A DNA stretch of 64,000 bases. It comes from Algoriphagus winogradskyi (GTDB lineage: Bacteria > Bacteroidota > Bacteroidia > Cytophagales > Cyclobacteriaceae). Each line of letters begins with the position of its first letter. Positions within the stretch are counted from its first letter, which is position 1. This document shows positions 9,118 through 17,747 of this stretch, in pieces. The notes under the pieces are model-generated. The model ran no database searches, was not told the DNA's origin, and saw nothing but the letters and a program-made list of their open reading frames with translations. Made by a program: the position numbers and the translations under genes. Location of the stretch: contig NZ_FXUA01000006.1 of the NCBI RefSeq assembly GCF_900182815.1, forward strand, positions 62,001 to 126,000, given 5' to 3'.

Positions 9118-11631
9118 ATGAAAAAGTTATTAAACATTATCGCAGCTCTACTACTAATCAGCACAAGTGGCTTAATGGCCCAGCAGACTACTGTAAATGC
9201 AACTACTCCTGCTAAAATCGTTGGTATAGCCAAGGATGTTAGTTCGGGTGAACCTGTAGCCTATGCTACAGTCGCTCTATATGCAACGGGGAGCGAAACC
9301 AGTATCGCTGGAGCTGTTGCTGATGGTGACGGTAAGTTTTTTATCACGGGTATGGCTCCAGGTACCTATGACTTGAAGCTTAGCTTTTTAGGTTTTGAAA
9401 CCAAAACCGTAAGTGGAATCAAAGTTGAATCCAAAACAGGAGACGTGAATGTAGGCGAAATCGAAATGTCTGATGAAGGCTTAGCTTTGGAAGAAGTAAC
9501 TGTGCAAGGACAGCGTGATTTGATCGAAGAGCGTGTGGATCGTACAATCTATAAAGCTGAAAATGATAGAACTACTGCTGGTGGTGATGGCACGGATGTG
9601 ATGAGAAGAGTTCCCATGTTATCTGTGGATTTGGATGGAAACGTGTCCATGAGAGGTAGTAGCAATATCACTGTTTTGATTGATGGGAGACCTTCGGCTA
9701 TTGCAGCAAGCAGCATCACTGATGCATTGAAGCAAATTCCTGCAGAGGAGATTAAAGAGGTAGAAGTGATCACTTCTCCTTCTGCCAAATACGATGCAGA
9801 AGGTACTTCTGGTGTTATCAATATCATTACCAAAAAGAATAACCTTCAGGGGATGTCTGCAAATATCCGTACAGGAGTTGGTCTAAGAGGTTCTGATCTG
9901 GGGCTTAATGCAAGTGCTAGAAAAGGTAAGTTTGGATTCACATTAGGAGGTCATGGTAGGTCAGGGTATAATATCAACGGTAGTTTTGCCAATAAACAAT
10001 TAGTGACTAACCCAGATAATTCTATTTCCACTATCCAACAATCTGCTGATACTAAAAGCAATCAGCTTTTTGGAAGATATAACTTCGGTGTAGATTATGA
10101 GGTGAATAAATACAACTTCTTGACCGCAGCTGTCAATTTTGGGATTAGAAACAGAAGCAGCAATCAGGAGAATTTCCTGACTCAAAATTACTTGGATGGC
10201 GTTTTAGTAAGAAACCAACTGAGAGAAACAGACACTAAGGATAACTCGAATTCGGTAGATGTCAGCTTAAATTATACTAAAACATTTGAGAAGAAAGGTA
10301 AGGAAATCTCCTTGTTGACTTTGTATAGCAGAAACAACGGCGAAAATTCCTTTGTAAACACCCTTTTTGAAGAAGATATGTCTACAATCGATTCAAGATT
10401 GAAGAATAATAACCCAAGCAAAAATGAAGAGTTTACCGTTCAACTTGACCTAGTAGAGCCACTTGGAAAAGAAGGTAAGTCGATTTTAGAATATGGCGCT
10501 AAAAATATCTTGAGAAAAGCTTACTCTGACTTTGCTTACTTCCAAGCTGATGGAGCAGATGGAGCATATGTCGAGAATCCAAATCCAAATTTGAGTAATG
10601 CATTTAGCTATGATCAGAATGTGACTGCAGGTTATGTTTCGTACACAGCTACCTTGTTTAAAAACTATACAATCAAGCCAGGTATAAGATACGAGTACAC
10701 TACGATCAATGCTGACTTTAAGACTGAGACTACTGCGGCTGACATTCCTTCCTACGGTACATTTGTACCTAGCTTGAACTTGAGTAGAAAATTGGCAAAT
10801 GGTAACATGATCAAAGCTTCATATAATAGAAGAATTTCACGTCCATCGCTTAGATATTTGAATCCAAACATTGATTCATCTAACCCGCTTCAGGTTTCTC
10901 AGGGTAATCCAGAATTGGATCCTGAATACACGGATAACTATGAGTTAGGCTATAGTACCTTCTTCAAAAACACAATGGTAAGCTTTAGTGGTTTTTTCAG
11001 AAATACTTCCGGTTCTATTCAATCAATCAGAACTGTAGCTGAAGACGGAGTGATCTACACAGGGTATGACAATATCGGCCAGGAGAATGCTATAGGTACT
11101 AACATCTTCACAAATATTAGTGTCAATAACAAAATCTCTTTAAATGCAAGTGTGGATGCATATTACGCCATGCTTGACAATGGCCTGACTGATCCTAAGT
11201 ATGCAGCATCGAATGAAGGTTTTGTAGTTAGCGGAAGATTGTTTGGTAACTACTCTTTACCAAATGACTGGCAGATTCAGGCTTTTACTTTTGCTAGAGG
11301 TCGCCAGGTTCAGTTGCAAGGTTCATCAGGAGGATTCTACATGTATGGAATGGGAATCAACAAGCAGTTTGATGAGAAGAGAGGCACTATAGGTTTTGGC
11401 GCTGATAACTTCCTTACAAAGGAGTTTAAGATGAAGAATGAAATCAATACAGCTACTATCGTTCAGAATAGCACGAACATCATGCGTAACATGAACTTCA
11501 AAATCAATTTCAGCTACAGAATCGGTAAGTTAAGTGTAGATCAGAATAAGAGAAAGAAGAGATCTGTAACTAACGATGATTTGAAAAGCGGAGGCGATGG
11601 AGGAGCAGCTGAGATGCAGCAAAACAAATAA
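9118..11631 (+). CDS. TonB-dependent receptor / outer-membrane beta-barrel protein
   Basis: 837 residues. Signal peptide 1-21 (cleavage after GLMA), then a CarboxypepD_reg-like domain (about 33-115: 'IVGIAKDVSSGEPVAYATV', 'SFLGFETKTV'), a plug domain (about 135-240: 'MRRVPMLSVDLDGNVSMRG', 'VLIDGRP', 'PSAKYDAEGTSGVINIIT'), and a long beta-barrel ending in 'MNFKINFSYRIGK' plus a Lys/Arg-rich tail. This is the Bacteroidota outer-membrane beta-barrel family. No SusD homologue follows, so it is not a glycan SusCD pair; the ligand is unknown. Terminator directly downstream. Confidence 0.92.
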   Translation: MKKLLNIIAALLLISTSGLMAQQTTVNATTPAKIVGIAKDVSSGEPVAYATVALYATGSETSIAGAVADGDGKFFITGMAPGTYDLKLSFLGFETKTVSGIKVESKTGDVNVGEIEMSDEGLALEEVTVQGQRDLIEERVDRTIYKAENDRTTAGGDGTDVMRRVPMLSVDLDGNVSMRGSSNITVLIDGRPSAIAASSITDALKQIPAEEIKEVEVITSPSAKYDAEGTSGVINIITKKNNLQGMSANIRTGVGLRGSDLGLNASARKGKFGFTLGGHGRSGYNINGSFANKQLVTNPDNSISTIQQSADTKSNQLFGRYNFGVDYEVNKYNFLTAAVNFGIRNRSSNQENFLTQNYLDGVLVRNQLRETDTKDNSNSVDVSLNYTKTFEKKGKEISLLTLYSRNNGENSFVNTLFEEDMSTIDSRLKNNNPSKNEEFTVQLDLVEPLGKEGKSILEYGAKNILRKAYSDFAYFQADGADGAYVENPNPNLSNAFSYDQNVTAGYVSYTATLFKNYTIKPGIRYEYTTINADFKTETTAADIPSYGTFVPSLNLSRKLANGNMIKASYNRRISRPSLRYLNPNIDSSNPLQVSQGNPELDPEYTDNYELGYSTFFKNTMVSFSGFFRNTSGSIQSIRTVAEDGVIYTGYDNIGQENAIGTNIFTNISVNNKISLNASVDAYYAMLDNGLTDPKYAASNEGFVVSGRLFGNYSLPNDWQIQAFTFARGRQVQLQGSSGGFYMYGMGINKQFDEKRGTIGFGADNFLTKEFKMKNEINTATIVQNSTNIMRNMNFKINFSYRIGKLSVDQNKRKKRSVTNDDLKSGGDGGAAEMQQNK

Positions 11632-11667
11632 GCGTAAGTATTAAATAGTAGATTGGGTTATATTTAG

Positions 11668-11701
11668 AAAACCCACCCTGAATTATGGGTGGGTTTTTTT
11701 A
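11668..11701 (+). terminator. Terminator after the TonB-dependent receptor gene
   Basis: AAACCCACCC and GGGTGGGTTT form a 10 bp stem with an 8 nt loop, followed by a T run. Confidence 0.9.
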
Positions 11702-11860
11702 TGCTTCTTAATTGCCGTGATTGCAGAGCTTAAGACAAGGAACACTACTTGATCAAAGTAAGAAAACTGCGAAGCAGATAGCTTGAGGACTTACCCATTC
11801 CAATCTCTTAACTATTTCCGATTTTCTTTTATTGTAACCAATGACTTCATTAAGAATGAA

Positions 11861-12021
11861 TATCCGCTAACCTGCCAGTAAGGTGGCAAAAGCAAGGTAG
11901 GATAAGTAAAACTTAATTGAGACCACTTCGGTTTACGGACACTTGTGCTGAGCGTAGCCGGAGTATCTGTCTTACAGCCTGATAAGCAAAGAATTTATGG
12001 TGACTGGCATCTTTGCGGATA
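11861..12021 (+). repeat. Intergenic repeat copy A (MITE/REP-like, about 161 bp)
   Basis: Begins TATCCGC-TAACC-TGCCAGT and ends in the imperfect inverse (ACTGGCA-TCTTT-GCGGATA). It shares an internal stretch 'CTGATAAGCAAAGA' and the block GTGGCAAAAGCAA with copy C (25746-25873), and the right-hand 45 bp nearly exactly with copy B (50798-50961). The centre differs between copies. It lies between the convergent terminators of the TonB receptor and pdhB genes. There is no coding potential. No clear target-site duplication is seen. Confidence 0.75.
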
Positions 12022-12035
12022 ATGATAAAAATGAA

Positions 12036-12069
12036 AAAGCCAGACTTCAAATCAATGAAATCTGGCTTT
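12036..12069 (-). terminator. Terminator of pdhB
   Basis: AAAGCCAGA and TCTGGCTTT arms, 16 nt loop, followed on the minus strand by A/T-rich sequence; 21 bp past the pdhB stop codon. Confidence 0.8.
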
Positions 12070-12089
12070 GATATGTTAAAATAGATTGA

Positions 12090-13070
12090 CTAGTTTTTGT
12101 AGCAGACCTTTTTAATCGCATCTACAGTTCTCTTTACATTTGGCAAAGTAGCTTCGATGTAAGTAGGTGAGTAGCTCAACGGAATATCCATAGAGTTCAC
12201 ACGAATAACTGGAGAGTCTAGGTAATCAAAGGCATACCGCTGGAAATGATAGGTCAATTCAGATGAAATACCTGCGATAGGATTAGCTTCCTCTACGATC
12301 ACTACTCTGTTGGTTTTCTTTACTGATTCTATGCAAGTAGCATAATCAATAGGCCTAACTGTACGCAAATCGATCACTTCCGCTTCAATGCCTTCTTTAG
12401 CCATTTCTTCTGCAGCCTCTAGAGCTACTTTCATCATTTTACCGAATGAAATCACTGTGACATCTTTTCCTTTTCTCTTGATATCAGCCACGCCGATTGG
12501 AAGCAAGTATTCTCCCTCAGGCACTTCACCTTTGTCAGAATACATCACCTCAGACTCCATGAAGATCACTGGATCTGGGTCACGAATGGCGGCTTTCATA
12601 AGGCCTTTTGCATCGTAAGGATTAGAAGGAACAATCACTTTCAAGCCTGGAGTATTGGCAAACCAATTTTCGAAGTTGGAAGAGTGTGTAGCTCCCAGCT
12701 GACCAGCATTACCAGTTGGACCTCTGAAAACGACCGGTACGCTATAAGCTCCACCTGACATAGCTAGCATTTTAGCTGCGGAGTTGATAATCTGATCTAT
12801 GGCTACTAGAGAGAAGTTGAAAGTCATGAACTCCACAATGGGCTTCAATCCATTCATCGCAGCTCCTACAGCAAGCCCTGAAAAGCCAAGCTCGGCAATC
12901 GGTGTGTCATAGACACGATCCGGACCGAATTCATCTAGCATTCCTTGGGATACTTTATATGCTCCGTTATATTCAGCAACTTCTTCGCCCATCAGAAAAA
13001 CGTCTTTATCACGTCTCATTTCTTCGGACATTGCCTCTCTTAAGGCTTCTCGAAACTGTATTTCTCTCAT
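12090..13070 (-). CDS. pdhB: Pyruvate (2-oxo acid) dehydrogenase E1 component, beta subunit
   Basis: 326 residues, the standard length. It starts with the transketolase pyrimidine-binding domain ('MREIQFREALREAM', 'FLMGEEVAEYNGAYKVSQG', 'VYDTPIAELGFSGLAVGAA') and has the C-terminal transketolase domain ('VIDLRTVRPID', 'VIVEEANPIAGISSEL'). Together with the alpha subunit it decarboxylates pyruvate with thiamine diphosphate and acetylates the E2 lipoyl group. The alpha and E2 genes are not in this window, as is common in Bacteroidota where pdhA is elsewhere. The aldehyde dehydrogenase stop is 83 bp upstream; the operon link is uncertain. Confidence 0.93.
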   Translation of the reverse strand: MREIQFREALREAMSEEMRRDKDVFLMGEEVAEYNGAYKVSQGMLDEFGPDRVYDTPIAELGFSGLAVGAAMNGLKPIVEFMTFNFSLVAIDQIINSAAKMLAMSGGAYSVPVVFRGPTGNAGQLGATHSSNFENWFANTPGLKVIVPSNPYDAKGLMKAAIRDPDPVIFMESEVMYSDKGEVPEGEYLLPIGVADIKRKGKDVTVISFGKMMKVALEAAEEMAKEGIEAEVIDLRTVRPIDYATCIESVKKTNRVVIVEEANPIAGISSELTYHFQRYAFDYLDSPVIRVNSMDIPLSYSPTYIEATLPNVKRTVDAIKKVCYKN

Positions 13071-13153
13071 TAGTTTATGACAAAATTTTGGCTCGTAAAA
13101 ATAGAAAGGAATTGGCCAAAACCAAAAATAAAGACCGCTTAATCCCTAATAGA

Positions 13154-14524
13154 TTAGCCCAAATAGACAGTTTTCGAATTAACGAACTCTAAAATCCCAT
13201 ATCTGCTCAATTCTCGCCCATATCCAGATTTTTTTATCCCACCAAATGGTAGGTGCGGATTGGAAGCTACCATGGCATTAATAAAGACCGCACCGCTTTC
13301 GATTTTTGAGGCTAATTGTTCTGCTTTTTCCTTGTTCTCAGACCAAATGGACCCGCCTAATCCAAATTCTGAATCATTGGCTATGGCGATTGCGTCTTCT
13401 TCATTTTTGACTTTGAAAATAGTAGCTACAGGTCCAAAAAGCTCCTCTGAATAGGCGGGAGCTGAAGTAGGTATGTCCGTTAAAATTGCCGGTTGAAATA
13501 CAGCTGAATTTTCTTCCGGTGCTTCTCCTCCGTAAATGAGTTTAGCGCCGGCTTTTACAGATTTGTCTAGTTGAGTATATAGTTCTTTTGCTAAATCTGG
13601 TCTAGCCATACATGCGAAATCTGACTCTTCATTCATAGGATCGCCTTGTTTCAATTGGCTGAAGTGCTCAACGAAATGAGCTAAAAACTCCTCGTAGACA
13701 TCTTCCTCCACGATAAATCGTTTAGCCGCAATGCAGCTTTGTCCGCAATTTATCATTCTTGCTTTTACAGCTGTTTCTGTTGCTTTCTTAATATTAGCGT
13801 CTTTCAAAACTATGAATGGATCGCTTCCACCTAATTCAAGCAAAGATTTTTTGATATGTTTTCCAGCTGTAGATGCGACAGATGCGCCAGCTTTTTCACT
13901 TCCCGTAAGGGTGACTGCTTTTATGCGTGCGTCCTCAATAAGGTTGGTGGTCGCCTTGGAGTCTATCAAGAGGCTTTGGAAGGCACCTTCAGGAAAACCT
14001 GCCTCCGTTAAAACTTCCTCAATTGCCAAAGCGCATTGTGGGACATTGGAAGCATGTTTCAAAACGCCGACATTACCAGCCATCAATGTTGGGGCTGCAA
14101 AACGGAATACCTGCCAGAAAGGAAAATTCCATGGCATTACTGCCAAGACTATCCCAAGCGGCTGATGTATGACTTTAGCTCTCGCGCCGTCAGGCAATTC
14201 GATTGGTTCTTCTTTCAAGAACTCAGCCGCATTTTCGGCATAATAATTACATGCCAAAGCGCATTTATCAACTTCTGCTAAAGACTCTTTGAGAACTTTT
14301 CCCATTTCCAAGGAAATGATTTTAGCATATTTCTCACGGTTATCTTTCAATACCTTTGCCGCATTGCCCATCAATTCGGCCCTTTTTGAGAAACTAGTAT
14401 CCTTCCAACTTGAGAATGCCATGGATCCTGCACTTAGTTTGGCTTCAAGTTCCTCTTCAGTGTGGGGTTGGAATTCTGCTAATACTTCGTTTGTGTAGGG
14501 GTTAATTGATTTGATCAGTGTCAT
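13154..14524 (-). CDS. Aldehyde dehydrogenase, succinate-semialdehyde dehydrogenase-like
   Basis: 456 residues of ALDH superfamily. Seen: N133 in 'MPWNFPFWQV', general base E230 in 'LLELGGSDPF', catalytic C264 in 'NCGQSCIAAKRF', and the C-terminal 'PFGGIKKSGYGRELS'. The short length and the MPWNFPFWQ motif fit the NAD(P)-dependent succinate-semialdehyde dehydrogenase group (GabD/YneI-like); related aldehydes are possible. Cytoplasmic. Its ATG overlaps the stop of the rhodanese gene by 4 bp (ATGA), showing co-translation. Confidence 0.88.
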   Translation of the reverse strand: MTLIKSINPYTNEVLAEFQPHTEEELEAKLSAGSMAFSSWKDTSFSKRAELMGNAAKVLKDNREKYAKIISLEMGKVLKESLAEVDKCALACNYYAENAAEFLKEEPIELPDGARAKVIHQPLGIVLAVMPWNFPFWQVFRFAAPTLMAGNVGVLKHASNVPQCALAIEEVLTEAGFPEGAFQSLLIDSKATTNLIEDARIKAVTLTGSEKAGASVASTAGKHIKKSLLELGGSDPFIVLKDANIKKATETAVKARMINCGQSCIAAKRFIVEEDVYEEFLAHFVEHFSQLKQGDPMNEESDFACMARPDLAKELYTQLDKSVKAGAKLIYGGEAPEENSAVFQPAILTDIPTSAPAYSEELFGPVATIFKVKNEEDAIAIANDSEFGLGGSIWSENKEKAEQLASKIESGAVFINAMVASNPHLPFGGIKKSGYGRELSRYGILEFVNSKTVYLG

Positions 14525-14919
14525 TTTTCTATAGTTTTTCCTGCTTCACGCCAAGCATCTATTCCCCCATCCAATGAATATAAATGAGTGAATCCTGCAA
14601 CCTTCATGATACTCGCTGCATTTTCTGACCGGACTCCTGCTTTGCAGTAGACCAAATAGGTTCGTTTCTTATCTAGCTTAGCAATCTCGCTTTTGAAATT
14701 TTCGTTTTTAATGTCAATAGTAATAGCGCCTGGAATTTTTCCTTCAGCTATTTCTTCGGGTGTTCGTACGTCAATCACTCTTACTGCTCCCTTGTTTTTC
14801 ATTAGCTCTTCAAATTGAGCTGGCTTAAGGGTTTTTACTTCAGATGTTTGAGCTTGCGCAAAGTCTATTTTTACTAGGACGATGGCAATTGCCAGGAAAA
14901 GAATTTTTTGAAGTTTCAT
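14521..14919 (-). CDS. Exported rhodanese-like domain protein
   Basis: 132 residues. A signal peptide (1-23, ending AQA) precedes one rhodanese domain with 'VIDVRTPEEIAEGKIPGAITIDI' and the active-site loop CKAGVRS (C92). It therefore acts in the periplasm, probably as a sulfur carrier or thiosulfate/persulfide transferase; the acceptor is unknown. It overlaps the aldehyde dehydrogenase gene by 4 bp. Divergent from the phosphoesterase gene with 68 bp between. Confidence 0.88.
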   Translation of the reverse strand: MKLQKILFLAIAIVLVKIDFAQAQTSEVKTLKPAQFEELMKNKGAVRVIDVRTPEEIAEGKIPGAITIDIKNENFKSEIAKLDKKRTYLVYCKAGVRSENAASIMKVAGFTHLYSLDGGIDAWREAGKTIEK

Positions 14920-14987
14920 GGTCGAGAGTTTGATGTGAGAGTTTGCTATTCCATATTGAAATGAAAATTTAGCAAGATTAACATCAA

Positions 14988-15497
14988 ATGCCTACCAAGA
15001 TCGCTCTCATATCCGATTCCCACAGTTTTATAGACCACAAAACGCTCACCTATTTGGATGAAGTTGATGAAATTTGGCATGCTGGAGATATTGGAAGTGA
15101 GGATGTGATGAAAGCATTGCCTACAGGAAAGCCTGTGAGGGCTGTTTTTGGAAATATAGATGACAGTTCTATTCAGCAGACTTATCCAGAATGGCAGGAA
15201 TTTATACTAGAAGGAGTGAAGGTGCTGATGACCCATATCGGGGGTAAACCTCCCCGCTACGCAACTGGCATCAAGGCAAGAATCAAAGAATCTTCACCTC
15301 AACTATTCATTTGTGGGCATTCGCATATTTGTAAGGTTGAATTTGATAAGACAGTGAATTGTCTCTACATGAATCCAGGAGCTATAGGTCAGCATGGCTT
15401 TCATGTGATGCGGACAATGTTGTTATTTGACTTGGAGGCCGGGCAAGTCAAAAATCTCCGAGTGGTGGAATTGGGGAAGAGGGGGAAGGTTTTGTGA
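14988..15497 (+). CDS. YfcE/MJ0936-type metallophosphoesterase
   Basis: 169 residues, the usual size of the family. Metal ligands are visible: D10 and H12 ('LISDSHS'), D34 ('HAGDIGS'), N56 ('VFGNIDD'), and the C-terminal 'MTHIGG' and 'CGHSHI'. Members hydrolyse phosphodiesters in vitro with Mn2+; the natural substrate here is unknown. Cytoplasmic. It stands alone; the following small gene is on the other strand. Confidence 0.88.
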   Translation: MPTKIALISDSHSFIDHKTLTYLDEVDEIWHAGDIGSEDVMKALPTGKPVRAVFGNIDDSSIQQTYPEWQEFILEGVKVLMTHIGGKPPRYATGIKARIKESSPQLFICGHSHICKVEFDKTVNCLYMNPGAIGQHGFHVMRTMLLFDLEAGQVKNLRVVELGKRGKVL

Positions 15498-15644
15498 GTT
15501 GTGACTAGTGTTAGAGGCAAGAAGTGAAATATATTAGGTCGATAGTTCTAAGGAATCAGTCACGGTAAGCAGTTGGAGAGATCTTCTATTTTGAAGATAC
15601 TTCTATTGTCTTAAGTCTTGCATCTAAAGTCTCAAAAAAGAACA

Positions 15645-15672
15645 TAAAAAAAGGCGATCAAATGACCGCCTT
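15645..15672 (-). terminator. Terminator of the 47-residue small gene
   Basis: AAGGCGATCA and TGACCGCCTT make a ten-pair stem with one mismatch, followed on the minus strand by a run of T; 24 bp past the stop codon. Confidence 0.85.
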
Positions 15673-15695
15673 AAATGTTTTTTCAGAAATAATAC

Positions 15696-15839
15696 TTATT
15701 TCGTGAAAGACTTCTTAAGCTCTTCAACGTCCACGTTTCTGATTACAGGCTGAGCAGACAATTGCTTGATCTTAATCACACGTGTGGTCTGAGATTGTCT
15801 TTTTCTTTTAAGTTTTCTCTTCAGTGTAGTAACTGCCAT
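15696..15839 (-). CDS. Small basic protein of 47 residues, unknown
   Basis: ATG (complement of 15837-15839) to TAA. The product begins MAVTTLKRKLKRKRQSQTTR and ends VDVEELKKSFTK. It has a strongly basic N-terminal half (9 Lys/Arg in residues 7-20) and a C-terminal acidic helix. It has its own terminator, is divergent from hisS, and reads like a real gene. Basic proteins of this size are often ribosome-associated; a Bacteroidota-specific ribosomal protein is possible but is only a guess from charge and size. A homology search across Bacteroidota would settle conservation. Confidence 0.75.
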   Translation of the reverse strand: MAVTTLKRKLKRKRQSQTTRVIKIKQLSAQPVIRNVDVEELKKSFTK

Positions 15840-15972
15840 GGTCGTATATTTTTAATAGTATTGTTTCGAAACGAGTCGCAAAAGTAAACAAACATTTCTT
15901 TTCTGCCTAAAATAATTTAGGATTTAATTCTTTGACTTTCACGATATCAAGGAGCGTTTCCTTTTTTTTGAA

Positions 15973-15980
15973 TAAATTTG
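15973..15980 (+). promoter_or_regulatory. -7 promoter box for hisS
   Basis: TAAATTTG fits TAnnTTTG and lies 24 bp before the chosen hisS ATG. It overlaps a TTG that would otherwise be a possible start, which argues against that TTG. No good -33 element. Confidence 0.55.
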
Positions 15981-16004
15981 GCAGCTAATCACCAAAAACA
16001 AGCT

Positions 16005-17369
16005 ATGCAAAAGCCGAGTCTGCCAAAAGGAACCAGAGATTTTGGAACCATCCAGATGGCCAGAAGAAATTATATTCTAGATTCCATTAAGAGTACGTTT
16101 CAACTTTTTGGCTACAATCAGATCGAAACTCCTGCTATGGAGAACCTCAGTACGCTGACTGGAAAATATGGAGATGAGGGAGATCAGTTATTGTTTAAAA
16201 TCCTTAACAGCGGAGATTACCTCAAGAATGTGCAGGAGGCTGATCTTCATGCTGGATTTAAGAATACTTTACCGAAGGTTTCTGAGAAAGGACTTCGTTA
16301 TGACTTGACGGTGCCTTTTGCCCGCTTTGTGGTGATGAATAGGAATGAGCTGACTTTTCCTTTCAAGCGTTTTCAGATTCAGCCAGTTTGGCGAGCAGAT
16401 CGTCCTCAGAAAGGAAGATACCGAGAATTCTATCAATGTGACGCAGATGTGGTAGGGACGGATAGTTTGCTGTGCGAAGCAGAAATAATTCTAATGATCC
16501 GTTCGGTTTTTGAGAAACTGAAACTGAGCGATTACAGCATCAAGCTGAACAACAGAAAAATACTCACAGGCATCTCTGAAGCAATCGGGGAAGCAGGCAA
16601 GGAAGCACCGCTTTGCGTGGCGATAGATAAGCTGGATAAAATTGGCTGGGAAAAAGTCAAAGAGGAATTAACTGAGCGAGGTTTTGCTGCTGATTCTATA
16701 GAGAAATTGACTCCGCTTGTGCAATTGGAAGCTGATCAGACCGGTAAATTAGCGTTTCTTAAAGAGTTCTTGGCTGACAGTGAGATAGGTATTCAGGGAG
16801 TTAGCGAATTGGAAGAAGTGTTCCAAATCTTGGGAGAGATGGGTGAAAGTCTAGATTTTGTGGATTTAGATATCATGCTTGCTCGAGGACTTTCTTATTA
16901 TACAGGTGCAATTTTCGAGGTGAAAGTAAACCATGTGTCCATCGGATCCGTCAGTGGAGGTGGTCGATATGATAATCTGACTGAGAACTTCGGATTGAAG
17001 GAGAAAATGTCTGGAGTTGGTTTTTCTTTTGGTGTAGATCGTCTGTACGATGTGCTGGAGGAATTGAACTTGTTTCCAGAGGACAGTCTTCAGAGCACCA
17101 AAGTTTTGTTGACGCACTTTGACCAAAAAGCATTTGTTTATGCGTTAGGCTTGTTGAAGAAATTCAGAGCTGCGGGAATCAAAGCAGAGCTATATCCAGA
17201 TGTCACAAAAATGAAAAAGCAACTTGATTTTGCTTCGAAAAAGTCAATTCCATTTGTTGGAATCTGTGGGGATTCGGAGATTGAAAGCAGTCAAATTGCT
17301 TTGAAAAACCTAGAAACAGGAATTCAAGAATCTGTAAGTTTAGAAGAAGCTATAGAGCGATTAAAGTAA
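16005..17369 (+). CDS. hisS: Histidine--tRNA ligase
   Basis: 454 residues from the ATG at 16005; the in-frame TTG at 15978 lies in the promoter box and is rejected. Class II motifs are visible: 'PSLPKGTRDF' at the N-terminus, motif 2 'VWRADRPQKGRYREFYQCDAD', HisRS-specific 'LDIMLARGLSYYTGAIFEV' and 'GGGRYDNL', motif 3 'GVGFSFGVDRLYDVL', then the anticodon-binding domain. It attaches His to tRNA-His. The YbaB gene follows 42 bp later on the same strand. Confidence 0.96.
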   Translation: MQKPSLPKGTRDFGTIQMARRNYILDSIKSTFQLFGYNQIETPAMENLSTLTGKYGDEGDQLLFKILNSGDYLKNVQEADLHAGFKNTLPKVSEKGLRYDLTVPFARFVVMNRNELTFPFKRFQIQPVWRADRPQKGRYREFYQCDADVVGTDSLLCEAEIILMIRSVFEKLKLSDYSIKLNNRKILTGISEAIGEAGKEAPLCVAIDKLDKIGWEKVKEELTERGFAADSIEKLTPLVQLEADQTGKLAFLKEFLADSEIGIQGVSELEEVFQILGEMGESLDFVDLDIMLARGLSYYTGAIFEVKVNHVSIGSVSGGGRYDNLTENFGLKEKMSGVGFSFGVDRLYDVLEELNLFPEDSLQSTKVLLTHFDQKAFVYALGLLKKFRAAGIKAELYPDVTKMKKQLDFASKKSIPFVGICGDSEIESSQIALKNLETGIQESVSLEEAIERLK

Positions 17370-17411
17370 AATTTAACTCACAATTGGTGGGTATAACTTA
17401 ATTAAGAACAT

Positions 17412-17747
17412 ATGTTTGATATAATGGGCATGATGGGCAAAGTGAAAGAAGCCCAAGCAAAAATCAAAGAAACTCAAGCTAAGCTTGTTCACCTTACATC
17501 AACTGGTGAATCTGGTGCTGGTATGGTGAAAGTCACTGTGAATGGTGATAGAAAAGTAGTAAGTATTGACTTTGATGATTCATTGATCTCATCTAAGGAC
17601 AAGGAAATGCTGAGCGATCTGATTGTCGCGGCTACGAATATAGCGATGACCTCTATTGATGTGAAAATCAAAGCTGAGATGAAAGCAGCCACCGAAGGAA
17701 TGATGCCTAATATTCCTGGAATGGATCTAGGCAGCATGTTTGGATGA
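17412..17747 (+). CDS. YbaB/EbfC family nucleoid-associated protein
   Basis: 111 residues, typical length: an N-terminal helix 'MGKVKEAQAKIKETQAKL', a beta core 'GMVKVTVNGDRKVVSIDFDD', and 'LSDLIVAATNIAM' before a Met/Gly-rich tail. The family binds DNA as a dimer. In many bacteria ybaB lies with dnaX-recR; here it follows hisS instead. Its stop overlaps the start of the glycosyltransferase gene by 4 bp (ATGA). Confidence 0.92.
   Translation: MFDIMGMMGKVKEAQAKIKETQAKLVHLTSTGESGAGMVKVTVNGDRKVVSIDFDDSLISSKDKEMLSDLIVAATNIAMTSIDVKIKAEMKAATEGMMPNIPGMDLGSMFG

Noticed and set aside
15498..15640. Intergenic stretch with words like GTCTTAAGTCTTGCATCT that faintly recall 53090-53120
   Set aside because: Similarity is limited to about ten bases and is not convincing as a repeat.
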